Notes: generated by a model not told the origin, from the letters alone. Positions 7,236-17,703 are shown, counted from the stretch's first letter. The stretch is DNA of 64,000 nt from Singulisphaera sp. GP187 (GCA_945905925.1 CAMDQN010000018.1:1-64000); one strand, 5' to 3'. Numbers and translations are program-made.

Positions 7236-9056
7236 TCACTTCGGCGGGCTGCTGGGCGGCTTCACCGGTTCCGGGCGGATCACCTTCTCGTCAAGTTTCT
7301 CCGCCCCGTCGCGCGTCACGATCCCCAGGAACGTCTTCTCGTCAAGACCGGTCGCGAGCGTGCGTGCGCTGCCGTCCGCGTACACCGCACCGAACCGCTT
7401 CGCGATGTTCGGCGCACCGGCCGGCAGCTTGCCTTCCGCGGTCAGGTTGATGTCGAGCGGCTTCGTCCAGTACACCGCCTGATTCGACTCTTCGAGCGAG
7501 ATGAGGAGCAGCGTCTGCGCGAGGCCGTCGCGAACGCTCGTGTCGGTGACCTGCTTCGTCGGGTCGAAGATCGCGCCCTTCCCGACCACCGCCATCACCG
7601 TTGTCTTCCCGGTCGAAGACGCGTTGTACGACAGCACGCTGTACGGTGCGCGGTACGGCGACGGCAGGTAACCGATCAGCTTCTTGTTGTTCGGCCCGTC
7701 CCACGGTTCGTCGAGCTTGAACATGTCGTACAGGGCTTTAGGGCTGTTGATCCCTTTCTCGGGGTACGGCACGTTGATGTACGCGTTCTCCATGTACGGG
7801 AGGATCGCGACGCGCCAGCTCAGCGTCGGCTTGCCGTCCTTGTCGAGCATCGCGGGCGGCGGGTAGTGACCCTTGTCGGCGCGGTACTTGTCCACCGCCT
7901 TCGCGAGCGCGGTCATGTTCCGTTCGCGGTCGGTCCACTCGTAGTTGCCCGGCGTGATGTTGCTCCCGTCGGTGCGCTCGGAACTGCCGATCGCGTAGCC
8001 GATGGCGATCGCGACCACGCCCACCGACACTACCGTGCTGCCGCCGGGAATGATGCCGTCCAGTTCCAGCGACCCACGAACGGCGGTGCCGTTTACTTCG
8101 AGCGGCATCTTCCCGAGCAGACCGTCGAGTTGCTTCAAACCGGACGCGGCGAGGAGCAACCCGACCGCTTGCGGGAACTCCTGAATGCCCACCGGCGGCT
8201 TGCCCGGTTCGCGCTTCGACTTCTTCTCCACGAACGTGAGCGCTTCGGCGATGAGGCCTCGCGTCATCTGCACGCCTTCCTGCGCCGATTTCAACCCGTC
8301 CTTCGCCTGTGCCTCGGTGCCGAAGTCCACCGCGAACGCGACCAGCGTCTTCGGCTTCAGGTCGAGCGTCGCGACCCACGCCTGCGCCTTGAACAGCGGG
8401 TGCAGCGCCTCGGGCACTTCCTTCAGCAATTCCGGCTTCGCGAACGTTGATGGATTCACACCCATCGTGACCGGGTGCTTGTCGTGTTCGCGCGTCAGGA
8501 TCGTTGCGAGCGACGACTCGCCGCCTTTCGCCATGCGGTCGATGAGCGCGGTGATCGAATCTTCCGAAGCGTAGGCGTAGGTGCGGTCGTCGAGGATGAG
8601 CACCCCGGCCCAGTACGTCTCGTCGAAGATGTACTCCTTGCCGTTGTGCTTTCGCATCTTGCCGCCGTTGGCCATCGTCTTGAGCAACTCCGCGCGGTCG
8701 AGCGGCTTCTTGCTCGCGATCACCCAGACGGGGGTCACGTCGGTGGTGCGCCCCATCGGGAGGATGTCGCGGAAGTTGGTGTCGTACAGCACGACCGTGA
8801 ACGACTCGATATCCGACGGGGCCGGCACGAAGCGGCTGTCGAAGTCCGCGAGCATACCCGGCCCGGCCTGTTCGGTGAAGGCGCGCAACTGCTTCGCGGC
8901 ATCGGCCGACCAGATGTCGCCGACGCGCACGTGAACGAACCCGATCGCGTCGGGCGTGAGTGTCTTCGCCGCGGCGGGGTCGGCTGCGCGTGCGCCGTCG
9001 GGCGCCGCGAACAGCGCCACGACAACCGCAGCGAGCGCGAATCGAACTCGGCTCAT
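7236..9056 (-). CDS. Secreted protein with C-terminal DUF1559-like domain
   Basis: 606 residues. The first ~24 residues (RFALAAVVVALFAAPDGARA) are a Sec signal peptide. Residues 30-330 form a domain about VGDIWSADAAKQLRAF with repeated strand-helix units, seen also in the lipoprotein at 43618-45258. The C-terminal third has the DUF1559 hallmark ALAKAVDKYRADKGHYPPPA, then LSWRVAILPYMENAYINVPY, then DEPWDGPNNKKL. In canonical DUF1559 proteins this part follows a type IV pilin-like leader, which is absent here. A hydrophobic stretch (VVSVGVVAIAIGYAIGSSE) precedes the DUF1559 part and may be a membrane anchor. Function unknown. Confidence 0.88.
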   Translation of the reverse strand: MSRVRFALAAVVVALFAAPDGARAADPAAAKTLTPDAIGFVHVRVGDIWSADAAKQLRAFTEQAGPGMLADFDSRFVPAPSDIESFTVVLYDTNFRDILPMGRTTDVTPVWVIASKKPLDRAELLKTMANGGKMRKHNGKEYIFDETYWAGVLILDDRTYAYASEDSITALIDRMAKGGESSLATILTREHDKHPVTMGVNPSTFAKPELLKEVPEALHPLFKAQAWVATLDLKPKTLVAFAVDFGTEAQAKDGLKSAQEGVQMTRGLIAEALTFVEKKSKREPGKPPVGIQEFPQAVGLLLAASGLKQLDGLLGKMPLEVNGTAVRGSLELDGIIPGGSTVVSVGVVAIAIGYAIGSSERTDGSNITPGNYEWTDRERNMTALAKAVDKYRADKGHYPPPAMLDKDGKPTLSWRVAILPYMENAYINVPYPEKGINSPKALYDMFKLDEPWDGPNNKKLIGYLPSPYRAPYSVLSYNASSTGKTTVMAVVGKGAIFDPTKQVTDTSVRDGLAQTLLLISLEESNQAVYWTKPLDINLTAEGKLPAGAPNIAKRFGAVYADGSARTLATGLDEKTFLGIVTRDGAEKLDEKVIRPEPVKPPSSPPK

Positions 9057-9216
9057 GGTGCGTCCTCCTGGGAAAGATGTGTCGCGACATTATCGTGCCG
9101 GGTGTAGCCGGGCTCAACTCCGCGTGCGAGAATTTTGAGTGAGGGTCGCACGGGTCCGGCGTCTACTTCGTAACGCTCTGCGCGGAACTGCGAGCTTACC
9201 ACATTAAAGGTGTGTC

Positions 9217-11676
9217 ATGGGTGCCCGTCGCGGGTCGTGGGTGTTGGCCGGTGTTCTGACGTACGGATTCGCTGGTCTTGCGAGCGCGCAGAAACTCGTT
9301 CCCGCACAGCCACCGGGCACACCGAAACCCGCCGACCCGACCGCGAAAGCCCCCGCAGTGCAGTCCGGCGGGTTGCCCGCCGGCGCGCTGGCTCGCCTCG
9401 GAAAGACGCGACTGCGACACGCCGAACCACCAACGTGCGTCGCGTTCGCCCCAGACGGCAAGACGTTCTTCACCGGTGGTCAGGATGGAAGCATTCGCGC
9501 GTGGTCCGTCGCGACCGGTGAGATCGTCAACATCGCCCAGAAACCGGCGATGGGCGTCGCGGTTCTGAGATTCACGCACGGCGGAACTCGGGTTGCGGTT
9601 CATCACAACAACGAGAGCATCATCCGCTTTCTCGACCCGAAGACCCTGCGCGAAGTCGGTTCCGCACCGTTCATCAACAAGCACCGGTTCGGGTTCAGCA
9701 CCGATGGCAAATTCATGATCACGTCCGACGCAGTCGGCAACGCGGTCGTCACGGAGGTAGAAGGCGACCTCCCGAAACTGGAACTCACGGGTGCGGACCG
9801 GTTCGACTTCCGGCCCGACGGCAAAGCGGTCGCGGTGGGCGACTCGAAGGGCAACGTCACGGTTCACCTTGTCACCGGTGGCAAGCCGACCTTCGCGCTG
9901 AAGGGCTTGGGCACCGTGTACGGCCTAGCGTACAGCGCGGACGGGAAGCGTCTCGCGGTCGGCGCGCGTAGCCTTGAAGGCAACGACACAGTCCGCGTTT
10001 ACGAAGACAAGAACGAGAAACCGGTTGCGGTAATCACGGGCATGAACCTGCCGCGCGCGTGGACCGACAGCGACTCGCTCGCGGTCGGCAACGGGACCGA
10101 CGTCGGCGTGTACGACATCAAGAAGAAGGACTGGACCGGGCGCGTGCGCGGCGCGCCGGGCGAGTTCGCGGTGTCACCCGACGGCACGAAGCTCGTCGCG
10201 ACCGGTAACGGCGGCGGGCTGCGCGTGCGCCTCTGGGACTTGACCACCGGCAAGCAGATGCACGCGGAGAACGACAGCTTCCCGGACCCGGCGCTGATGA
10301 TCGGTTCCGCCGACTGCAAATCGCTGTTCCTCCTCGCGACCGACACCGCGTACCTGTGGCCGATCGGCGCCGAGAGCGCGAAGACCATCGGCACGCTCCC
10401 CGGTGTCGCGGTGTCGGCCGCGGCGAGCAGCGGAATGCTCGTTGTCGCGACTGCCGACGCGGTGATCGTGTACGCGAACTTCGACCCGCTCAAGCCGCTC
10501 CCCGCGAAGCCGACATTCACCTTCGAGAAGAGCGCCGGCGCGAAACTCGTGGCCGTGTCGCCGGACGGGAGGCGGGTCGCGTGGGCCGTCGATGGCGGGA
10601 AAGTGACCATCGCGGACGCGTCCGACAAGAAGCCGCGCACCGAACTGCCCGTGACCGCGATCACTATCCGGGCGCTCGCGTTCGACCCGACTGGGGCCAA
10701 ACTCGCGGTGTGCGAGCGCACGCACTTACGACTCTGGGACGTGACCGACCTCGGCGGATCGAAAGAGTTGTGGAGCGCGCGACGCGGCAGCGGGTTGAAG
10801 GCCGCGATCTGCTTCAGTCCCGACGGAAAGTTAATCGCCGCCGCGTCTCTCGCGCAGGTGCCGGTGTTCAACACTGCGGACGGCAGCGAGGTCTTCAAGG
10901 CCGACCGCTACAGCGAAGACGGGTACGCGCAGCACGCGACGTTCAGCCCCGACAACCGGTTGCTGATCTTCGGTTCCGGCGGCACGTCGGGTTGTGTCGA
11001 GGTGTGGGAGATGGCGACGCGCGGCATGGTGCGGAAATTCACGACGGGCTACGGCGGCATCTCGCGGCTGTGCGTGTTCCCCGACGGCACGCGTCTCGCT
11101 TCCGCCGGCGCGGAAGAAGCCGTCACCGTCTGGGACTTGACCTACGGAACAGGCAAAAGCGCACCGAAAGCTGACGAATTGCTCACCGCGTGGGGCGGGC
11201 TGGATTCACTCGACGCGGCCATCGGCTACCCCGCTATCAAGCTCCTCGCGACCGCCGGCGACCGCGGCACGGAGACCATTTCTCGCGGCACGAAAGACCT
11301 ACTCGTTACGCAGCGGAAGATCAAGGCGTGGGTGGAAGACCTCGGCTCCAAAACGTTCACGATCCGCGAAGTCGCATCGAAGGAACTGCTCTCGCTCGGG
11401 ATTCGCGCGCTGCCCGCAGTGAAGGCCGCGACGCGATCCGAAGAGCCGGAGGTTCGCGACCGCGCGCTGGAGCTTCTGCGGAAACTTCAGGCGAAGGGGC
11501 TGACCACGCCTGAAAGCGGGTTGGCCGGTGACGCGCTTCGTTTAGTGCGTGCGGTGCAGGCGCTCGAAGAGATCGGCACGGCGCAAGCGAAGTCGGTGCT
11601 CGGCGAGATCGCGACCGCAGGCGGCGCGCCCGGCGACGAAGCGAAAGCCGCCCTCGCACGGTTGAAGAAGAAGTAG
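9217..11676 (+). CDS. Secreted WD40-repeat protein with C-terminal HEAT-like segment
   Basis: 819 residues. After a signal peptide (about 1-25, ending SAQ) and a Pro-rich linker, residues about 65-640 form WD40 repeats. Typical units are CVAFAPDGKTFFTGGQDGSI, AVSPDGTKLVATGNGGGLRV ending in RLWDLTTG, and FPDGTRLASAGAEEAVTVWD. There are enough blades for two propellers. The last ~150 residues contain a helical segment, ALPAVKAATRSEEPEVRDRA, resembling PBS-lyase HEAT repeats. WD40 scaffolds of this kind are expanded in Gemmata relatives; the binding partner is unknown. It is the only gene in its transcription unit. Confidence 0.9.
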   Translation: MGARRGSWVLAGVLTYGFAGLASAQKLVPAQPPGTPKPADPTAKAPAVQSGGLPAGALARLGKTRLRHAEPPTCVAFAPDGKTFFTGGQDGSIRAWSVATGEIVNIAQKPAMGVAVLRFTHGGTRVAVHHNNESIIRFLDPKTLREVGSAPFINKHRFGFSTDGKFMITSDAVGNAVVTEVEGDLPKLELTGADRFDFRPDGKAVAVGDSKGNVTVHLVTGGKPTFALKGLGTVYGLAYSADGKRLAVGARSLEGNDTVRVYEDKNEKPVAVITGMNLPRAWTDSDSLAVGNGTDVGVYDIKKKDWTGRVRGAPGEFAVSPDGTKLVATGNGGGLRVRLWDLTTGKQMHAENDSFPDPALMIGSADCKSLFLLATDTAYLWPIGAESAKTIGTLPGVAVSAAASSGMLVVATADAVIVYANFDPLKPLPAKPTFTFEKSAGAKLVAVSPDGRRVAWAVDGGKVTIADASDKKPRTELPVTAITIRALAFDPTGAKLAVCERTHLRLWDVTDLGGSKELWSARRGSGLKAAICFSPDGKLIAAASLAQVPVFNTADGSEVFKADRYSEDGYAQHATFSPDNRLLIFGSGGTSGCVEVWEMATRGMVRKFTTGYGGISRLCVFPDGTRLASAGAEEAVTVWDLTYGTGKSAPKADELLTAWGGLDSLDAAIGYPAIKLLATAGDRGTETISRGTKDLLVTQRKIKAWVEDLGSKTFTIREVASKELLSLGIRALPAVKAATRSEEPEVRDRALELLRKLQAKGLTTPESGLAGDALRLVRAVQALEEIGTAQAKSVLGEIATAGGAPGDEAKAALARLKKK

Positions 11677-11683
11677 GCTGCTC

Positions 11684-11719
11684 GGGCGCGACCCCTCCGG
11701 GGTCAACGCTAAACGTGAC
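11684..11719 (+). repeat. Dispersed short hairpin repeat, copy 1
   Basis: It contains GACCCCTCCGGGGTC (hairpin with a 3-nt loop, 11690-11704) followed by AACGCTAAACGTGACTT. The reverse complement of 20374-20410 has the same layout (GCGTCCCCTCCGGG then CGCTAAACG). It follows the WD40 stop codon by a few bases and could act as a terminator. It is probably a genome-wide dispersed element. Confidence 0.65.
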
Positions 11720-11774
11720 TTGTCCGCGCGAGCGCAGTATCATCGCAGGCACCTCATTCCCCCACGAGGCTGCG

Positions 11775-13130
11775 ATGCGTTATCTCTCCGCCACACTGTT
11801 CGCACTGGTGTTCGCCGCTACCTCATCGGCGGCACCGCCGAACATCGTGTTCGTACTCGCGGACGATCTCGGGTACGGCGACCTCGGTTGCTACGGTCAG
11901 AAGAAGATCAAGACGCCGAACCTCGACCGGCTCGCGGCGGATGGAGTGCGGTTCACGCAGGTGTACTCCGGGAGCACCGTCTGCGCACCGTCGCGGTGTT
12001 CGCTCATGACCGGACTGCACACCGGGCACTGCCGCGTTCGCGGTAACGGCGGGTTCTTCCTCTCGCCCGAAGATGTCACCGTCGCGGCCGTACTGAAGAA
12101 AGCCGGGTACGCGACCGCGTGCGTCGGCAAGTGGGGGTTGGGCGATGCCGGCAGCACCGGCGTTCCGTCGAAGCACGGGTTCGGCCACTTCTTTGGATTT
12201 CTCAACCACACGCACGCGCACAACTACTACCCCGATCACCTGTGGCGCCACGAGGAGAAAGTACCGCTGAAGAACGTGCAGGAGAAAGGCGTCGCGACCA
12301 AGAGCATCGAGTACGCGCCGGACCTGTGTACCGCTGACGCGATCACGTTCATCGAGGCGAACAAGGCGAAGCCGTTCTTCCTGTACTTCTCCTCAACCTT
12401 GCCGCACGCCAACAACGAGCGCACCCGCGCCGACGGGAACGGCAACGAAGTGCCGACCGACGAGCCGTACACGAAGGAAGAATGGCCGCAACCGGAGAAA
12501 AACAAGGCCGCGATGATCACGCGACTCGACGCCGATGTGGGCAAGCTGCTCGCCAAGTTGAAAGAACTCGGCCTCGATAAGAACACGGTGGTGATCTTCA
12601 GCAGCGACAACGGACCACACAAGGAAGGCGGCAACACGATCGAGTTCTTCAACAGCGCCGGGCCTTATCGCGGGTTCAAGCGGAGCCTCACCGACGGCGG
12701 TATCCGCGTCCCCGCGATCGTCCGCTGGCCCGGCGTCGTGAAACCCGGCACGGAATCGGCGCACGTGTGGGCGTTCTGGGACGTGTTCCCGACACTGTGC
12801 GAAATCGCGAGCGCCAACGTCCCAAAGGGACTCGACGGACTTTCGTTCGCCCCGACACTCACCGGGAAGGGCGCGCAGAAATCGCACGACTTCCTGTACT
12901 GGGAGTTCCACGAGAACGGCACAAAGCAAGCCGTGCTACACGGTAACTGGAAGGCAATCCGGCTCGCGCCCAACACGCCGCTGGAGCTGTACGACCTCGC
13001 GAAAGACGTGGGCGAGAAGCTCAACGTCGCGAAGGACAACCCGACGGTGGTCGAGAATATCGAAACGTATCTGAAGACGGCGCGGACGGAGTCGAAAGAC
13101 TGGCCGATCCGCGAACCCAAGAAGAAGTAA
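11775..13130 (+). CDS. Arylsulfatase (sulfatase family, periplasmic)
   Basis: 451 residues from ATG 11775, giving a clean signal peptide (MRYLSATLFALVFAATSSA). It hydrolyses sulfate esters; in planctomycetes such enzymes help degrade sulfated polysaccharides. The metal-binding start VFVLADDLGYGDLGCYG (about residues 26-41) and the sulfatase signature CAPSRCSLMTG (about 70-80) are intact. Cys70 is the residue expected to be converted to formylglycine. Later landmarks are GKWGLGDAG, the metal-site VIFSSDNGPHKEGG and a C-terminal WKAIRLAPNTPLELYDL tail. Length is typical. A formylglycine-generating enzyme is not in the window. Confidence 0.95.
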   Translation: MRYLSATLFALVFAATSSAAPPNIVFVLADDLGYGDLGCYGQKKIKTPNLDRLAADGVRFTQVYSGSTVCAPSRCSLMTGLHTGHCRVRGNGGFFLSPEDVTVAAVLKKAGYATACVGKWGLGDAGSTGVPSKHGFGHFFGFLNHTHAHNYYPDHLWRHEEKVPLKNVQEKGVATKSIEYAPDLCTADAITFIEANKAKPFFLYFSSTLPHANNERTRADGNGNEVPTDEPYTKEEWPQPEKNKAAMITRLDADVGKLLAKLKELGLDKNTVVIFSSDNGPHKEGGNTIEFFNSAGPYRGFKRSLTDGGIRVPAIVRWPGVVKPGTESAHVWAFWDVFPTLCEIASANVPKGLDGLSFAPTLTGKGAQKSHDFLYWEFHENGTKQAVLHGNWKAIRLAPNTPLELYDLAKDVGEKLNVAKDNPTVVENIETYLKTARTESKDWPIREPKKK

Positions 13131-13214
13131 CAATCGAGCGGCCAGCGATCGCCCGCGGCGCTCACTCCTGTGTATCATCAGGGTGTCCGAGTCTTCGCGG
13201 AGCGAGCGCCAGCC

Positions 13215-14210
13215 ATGTCCACACTCACCTGCCCGAAGTGCCGACAGGGGATGACCGACGACGCGCTCGATGTCGGGCAGTGCCCCGCGTGCGGCTTCCC
13301 ACTCGACGGCCCTCTCGTTCTCGACGGCACCAACAAGCGCCGTCCCCCTGCTCTGTTGTTCGCGGTCGCCGGCGTGCTGGTCGCCGGCGCTGCGGGTTAC
13401 GCGTACTTCGGTCAATCAGAACCAACGCGCGAAGTCGCCGACGCGCGAAACGATGACACGCCAGTCACCCCCATAAAGCACATCGCACCGTTCCCGCACG
13501 CGCCGAAACCGCGCGACCCGCGAAGCCCAGATCAGCCCATCACGCTGAAACCCATTGACCCGAACGGCACGGGCGGCAACAAAGTTCAACCGCTGGTGCC
13601 ACCGATCGTGGAACCGAATCGCGTCGGCCCGCGACCGATCGGCGTCGTGATGAAGGTCGATCCGAAGATCGCGCCGATGCGCCACTTCGACCAGCCCGAC
13701 GACATGGCCGCGCTCCCCGACCTCAACAGCGGTGACCGCGTCGTTCTCACGGGGAAAGTGCGTACCCTCCGCATCGGCTCGGTGAACGGCAAAGGTTCAA
13801 TTGACGCGTCGGGACTGATCGCGGAGGAGATCGTGATTACCGGCGACCTGAACGGCGAGGCGGTCGTCACGCTGAACTCGCCGGGCGGCAAGGTGACGCT
13901 CGGCGGCTACGTCGGCGGCGTGTCGAAGCTCACCGTGATCGCGCCGGGGGGCGAAGTGATCGTACTCGCAGACTCCGGCCGGCTCACCGGCAGCGCGGTC
14001 ACGACCGTGACCGCGAAGCGTCTGAACGTTGCCGGAAAACTGCTCGGCGGCGCACGGCTGAATGCGACGCTCACCACCGGCGGCTCGCTGAAACTGACCA
14101 CGACCGAAGAGGGTGCGATCGTCACTTACAAGAAAGCCGTGGCGAGCGACCCGGCGGTGATCGTGGAGCGTGGGATCCTCCACGGCGGGGCGAAGGTTCT
14201 CGCGGAGTGA
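13215..14210 (+). CDS. Zinc-ribbon, membrane-anchored protein with bactofilin-like repeat domain
   Basis: 331 residues from ATG 13215. The N-terminal zinc ribbon has CPKCRQGM and CPACGFPL (residues 6-30), then one transmembrane helix (about 47-65, LLFAVAGVLVAGAAGYAYF), then a Pro-rich linker to about residue 165. The C-terminal part from GDRVVLTGKVRTLRIGSVNG is a series of short beta units (GEAVVTLNSPGGKVTLGGYV, AGKLLGGARLNATL) like the right-handed beta-solenoid of bactofilin and polymer-forming domains. This suggests a cytoplasmic metal-binding head and an extracytoplasmic beta-solenoid. No exact family was recognised and no function can be given. Confidence 0.75.
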   Translation: MSTLTCPKCRQGMTDDALDVGQCPACGFPLDGPLVLDGTNKRRPPALLFAVAGVLVAGAAGYAYFGQSEPTREVADARNDDTPVTPIKHIAPFPHAPKPRDPRSPDQPITLKPIDPNGTGGNKVQPLVPPIVEPNRVGPRPIGVVMKVDPKIAPMRHFDQPDDMAALPDLNSGDRVVLTGKVRTLRIGSVNGKGSIDASGLIAEEIVITGDLNGEAVVTLNSPGGKVTLGGYVGGVSKLTVIAPGGEVIVLADSGRLTGSAVTTVTAKRLNVAGKLLGGARLNATLTTGGSLKLTTTEEGAIVTYKKAVASDPAVIVERGILHGGAKVLAE

Positions 14211-14284
14211 TACGTGCGGCTTTGAGACGCGTGGATGCGTTAGGTGAGCGGGACTCGCAAAGGCGCGTGACGAGGAACTAGCAA

Positions 14285-14333
14285 ACTCTGGGCAGCCGAT
14301 ACGGATCTGCTGTCCGCTTCGTCCGCCCAGAGT
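14285..14333. terminator. Candidate bidirectional terminator hairpin
   Basis: ACTCTGGGC (14285-14293) is the reverse complement of GCCCAGAGT (14325-14333). It lies between convergent genes (13215-14210 and 14402-14821). There is no clear T-tract on either side and the loop is about 31 nt, so the call is tentative. Confidence 0.35.
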
Positions 14334-14401
14334 CACGGATAATAAAGCAAGTGCCATTGGGCGTGTGGTCTGCCCCACGAAACTCATCCAGGCGATCCGG
14401 G

Positions 14402-14821
14402 TCACTTCCCCTTGATCGTCAGATCGAACGTATTCGCCCCGGGCTTGACCGTGAACTCGAAGCCGCTGGTCGTGGGGTCTCCGTAGCGCACAGGGGAAAG
14501 TGGTCTTGCCGCCGGCGGTTGATTGCCCTTGGGCGGCTCGAGCGTGTCCATGACCTGAACGGCGACCTTGTACTCGCCCGACGGAAGCCCGGTCTTTGCC
14601 CCGACCTTCAACGTGTAGACCCCATCGGGACCAATCAGCCCTCTGGGCGTCGGCCGGGTTGTGTCCCCGTCGACTGGGTAGAAGGTCACCTCACCGCTGG
14701 GCGCGTCGCGGTCGTCCACGGTGACCTTGCCAGTCACCGTGGCGTCCAGACCGCCCTGGTTGCATCCAACCAGCAGCAATCCCGTGCCCAGAAACGCTGC
14801 ATAAATCCGCGTCCAGCGCAT
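14402..14821 (-). CDS. Small lipoprotein with transthyretin/carboxypeptidase-regulatory-like fold
   Basis: 139 residues from ATG 14821. A lipobox LLLVGCNQG at about residues 13-21 makes it a lipoprotein. The mature part is one beta-sandwich domain: ATVTGKVTVDDRDAPSGEVT, then TRPTPRGLIGPDGVYTLKVG, then GEYKVAVQV. This is the layout of carboxypeptidase regulatory-like proteins that often sit next to DUF1559 genes in planctomycetes. Its start lies 35 bp downstream of the DUF1559 stop on the same strand, so the two probably form one operon. A structural role in the cell surface is plausible but unproven. Confidence 0.82.
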   Translation of the reverse strand: MRWTRIYAAFLGTGLLLVGCNQGGLDATVTGKVTVDDRDAPSGEVTFYPVDGDTTRPTPRGLIGPDGVYTLKVGAKTGLPSGEYKVAVQVMDTLEPPKGNQPPAARPLSPVRYGDPTTSGFEFTVKPGANTFDLTIKGK

Positions 14822-14855
14822 GATCCTGTCTCTCCGTTTCCCTGAGGACACTCGA

Positions 14856-15788
14856 TCACGGGGGGGAGACAGCTTCACCGCCAGCCTTGGTCGCCAGTTG
14901 GCGATACAGGACGACGTTGATGCTGTCGGGAATCCAACGAACGGACCCATCAGCCAGGCAGAAGTTGGCCCCACCCCGGTGCAGGCTGCGGAAGGAGATC
15001 GCGATTGGCCAGTTCGCCGGATCGGCGGGGAAGGTATTCAGGGCCACGTGGCACGAGGAGTAGTCTGCGTTGGAGAAGAACGCGGCCGTGTGGACGTTCG
15101 AGGCCGCCACGTCCTCGCCCACCGCGAACGTGTTGCTCAGGCCGTCCGTGATGGTGTTGAACGACACCGGCTCCTGGTAGTTGTTGCGGTAGAAGAGGCC
15201 GGAACAGCCAGTGGTATTGTGGCGATCGGCCGCGTCGACGCCCGGCTGGCCGAGGTTGTAGCCGCCCATCGGATTGGCTCCCATGCATCCCTTGTAGTTG
15301 GTGTTCGTCTGCTGGATGCCGGCCATCTGATACGGTTGGACGGTCGTTGCCGAAGATTTCGGGTCGGTCGGACACTGGAGAACCTTCAGCGGCGTCTGGA
15401 GTACCGTTGAACCGTTGGCTGACGAGCAGGCAAACAGGCCGCCGTTGGGGGAAGCCAAGGCGCCAACCCTGGTCGGTTCGAGTGCCTTGAAAAGGCTCCC
15501 CTGCTCCAGGTACGGCAGCGTCTCGATGAGCCATCCGCGACCGGTGTGTGGCGCCACCGGTCTGGGCCCCTCTGCCCCGTAGCCGTGGCTTGTTGGCAGA
15601 GCGCCGCTGACGTCGTGGTGGTTGTGCAGCGCGACCCCGAGCTGTTTGAGGTTGTTCTGGCACTTCATGCGCGAGGCCGCCTCGCGCACCTTCTGCACCG
15701 CAGGAAGCAGCAGCCCGATGAGGATCGCGATGATGGCGATCACCACCAACAACTCAATCAATGTAAACCCGAATCGCTTGTGGAACAT
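14856..15788 (-). CDS. DUF1559 protein with type IV pilin-like leader
   Basis: 310 residues from ATG 15788. The N-terminus [19 protein letters not shown] is a prepilin-type signal (cleavage before Phe; Glu at +5) followed by the pseudopilin helix to [20 protein letters not shown]-like residues, then [20 protein letters not shown]. The C-terminus has the DUF1559 ending [20 protein letters not shown]. These proteins are presumed to be processed and assembled by a type II secretion or pilus-like machine, and they are massively expanded in planctomycetes. It is followed by the small lipoprotein at 14402-14821, a typical partner. Confidence 0.94.
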   Translation of the reverse strand: MFHKRFGFTLIELLVVIAIIAILIGLLLPAVQKVREAASRMKCQNNLKQLGVALHNHHDVSGALPTSHGYGAEGPRPVAPHTGRGWLIETLPYLEQGSLFKALEPTRVGALASPNGGLFACSSANGSTVLQTPLKVLQCPTDPKSSATTVQPYQMAGIQQTNTNYKGCMGANPMGGYNLGQPGVDAADRHNTTGCSGLFYRNNYQEPVSFNTITDGLSNTFAVGEDVAASNVHTAAFFSNADYSSCHVALNTFPADPANWPIAISFRSLHRGGANFCLADGSVRWIPDSINVVLYRQLATKAGGEAVSPP

Positions 15789-16017
15789 GAACCCCTCCAG
15801 AGAGTACAGGCCCGGGTCGGGAAGCACAGCGACCGGAGCCGAATGAGGTTTGGGAGGTATGGCTGAGAATGGGATCAAAGTGAACAGTACCCGGGCCTCG
15901 TCAGCGAAGCCAGAGGAAAATATTCTTCCCAGCGTCAATGGGTGCGACAATTGGGTTCCAGAACGGTTCAACGAGCCTTTACCACCTCCAAAGCCGGGTT
16001 CTCGCGAACGGCAGGCT

Positions 16018-17703
16018 TCACTTCGCTTTCTTCTCCATCTTGGCCCACGTGTCTCGCAGCGTCACGGCTCGGTTGAACACGATCGCATCGGGCGCCGAAT
16101 CCCGGTCTACGCAGAAGTATCCGAGGCGCTCGAACTGGACCGTCGTGCCGACTGCGGAACCGGCGACCGACGGTTCCAGTTTGCACCCGGTCAGCACCTC
16201 CAGTGACTTCGGGTTCAGGTTTGCGAGGAACGTCTGACCCTCGGGCGATTCGTCCGGGTTCGGCTTCGCGAACAAGTGGTCGTAGAGCCGCACTTCGGCA
16301 TCGACCGCGGTCGCGGCATCGACCCAGTGAATCGTCCCCTTCACCTTGCGGCCGTCGGGCGAATCGCCGCCGCGCGTCGCGGGGTCGTAGGTACATTTCA
16401 CGGCGACCACACTCCCGTTCGCGTCCTTCTCCACGCCAACGCACGTCACGAAGTACGCGTACCGGAGCCGCACCTCGCGACCGGGCGAGAGCCGGAAGAA
16501 GTCCTTCGACGCGACCTCGCGGAAGTCTTCTTGTTCGATGTAGAGCGTCTTCGAGAACGGCACCTTGCGCAACCCGGCCGACGCGTCTTCCGGGTTGTTG
16601 ACCGCGTCCATCTCTTCCGTCTGTCCGTTGGGGTAGTTCTCGATGACCACTTTCAGCGGCCGAAGCACGCCCATCACGCGCGGCGCCTTCTTGTTGAGAT
16701 CCTCGCGTAGCGCGTCTTCGAGCCACGCCACGTCGATCATGCCGTTGTACTTCGAGATGCCGATGCGCTCGCAGAACTTCCGCATCGCCTCCGGCGTGTA
16801 ACCCCGACGCCGGACGCCACAGATCGTCGGCATCCGCGGATCGTCCCAGCCGCTGACGTGCTTCTCTTGCACCAACTGAATGAGCTTCCGCTTGCTGAGT
16901 ACCGTGTACGTGAGGTTGAGGCGCGCAAACTCGATTTGCTGCGGGTGGTAGATCCCAATGTTCTCGACGTACCAGTCGTAGAGCGGGCGGTGGATCTCGA
17001 ACTCCAGCGTGCAGATTGAGTGCGTGATGCCCTCGATGGAGTCCGATTCGCCGTGGGCGTAGTCGTACATCGGGTAGATGCACCACTTGTCGCCGGTACG
17101 GTGGTGCTTCGCGTGCATGATCCGATACATGATCGGATCGCGCAGGTGGAAGTTCGGGTGGCTCATGTCGATCTTCGCCCGCAGAGTGCATTTGCCCTCG
17201 GGGAACTCACCCGCCTTCATCCGCCGGAACAGGTCGAGGTTCTCTTCCACCGAACGGTCGCGGAACGGGCTGTTCTTGCCGCCCTTGATGTCGCCGCGGT
17301 ACTCCGCCATCTTCTCTGGCGGCAGGTCGTCCACGTACGCTTTGCCTTCCTTGATGAGCTTTTCGGCCCACGCGTAGAGCTGGTCGAAGTAGTCGGACGC
17401 GTAGAACTCGCGGCCCTCCCAGTCTGCCCCGAGCCAGCGCACGTCTTCGCGGATGGAATCGACGTACTCCTGCTCCTCGGTGGTGGGGTTGGTGTCGTCG
17501 TACCGCAGGTTGAATTTGCCGCTGTACTTGACAGAGAGGCCGTAGTTCAGGCAGATCGACTTCGCGTGCCCGATGTGGAGGTAGCCGTTCGGCTCCGGTG
17601 GGAATCGCGTGTGAACTTTCCCACCGAAGCGCCCAGTCTTGTTGTGTTCCTCGATGATGTCCTGAATGAAGTTGAGGGGAGGCGCGTCGGGCTTGTCAGA
17701 CAT
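16018..17703 (-). CDS. glnS: Glutaminyl-tRNA synthetase
   Basis: 561 residues. It charges tRNA-Gln directly with glutamine. The class I HIGH motif is in [20 protein letters not shown] (about residues 35-54) and the KMSKS-equivalent is VLSKRKL near residue 270. The region [16 protein letters not shown] and the two C-terminal beta-barrel anticodon-binding domains are in place, and the length is standard for GlnRS. The PEPNG rather than PSPTG signature separates it from GluRS. gltX lies directly upstream on the same strand with a gap of about 50 bp, so both may be co-transcribed. Confidence 0.96.
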   Translation of the reverse strand: MSDKPDAPPLNFIQDIIEEHNKTGRFGGKVHTRFPPEPNGYLHIGHAKSICLNYGLSVKYSGKFNLRYDDTNPTTEEQEYVDSIREDVRWLGADWEGREFYASDYFDQLYAWAEKLIKEGKAYVDDLPPEKMAEYRGDIKGGKNSPFRDRSVEENLDLFRRMKAGEFPEGKCTLRAKIDMSHPNFHLRDPIMYRIMHAKHHRTGDKWCIYPMYDYAHGESDSIEGITHSICTLEFEIHRPLYDWYVENIGIYHPQQIEFARLNLTYTVLSKRKLIQLVQEKHVSGWDDPRMPTICGVRRRGYTPEAMRKFCERIGISKYNGMIDVAWLEDALREDLNKKAPRVMGVLRPLKVVIENYPNGQTEEMDAVNNPEDASAGLRKVPFSKTLYIEQEDFREVASKDFFRLSPGREVRLRYAYFVTCVGVEKDANGSVVAVKCTYDPATRGGDSPDGRKVKGTIHWVDAATAVDAEVRLYDHLFAKPNPDESPEGQTFLANLNPKSLEVLTGCKLEPSVAGSAVGTTVQFERLGYFCVDRDSAPDAIVFNRAVTLRDTWAKMEKKAK

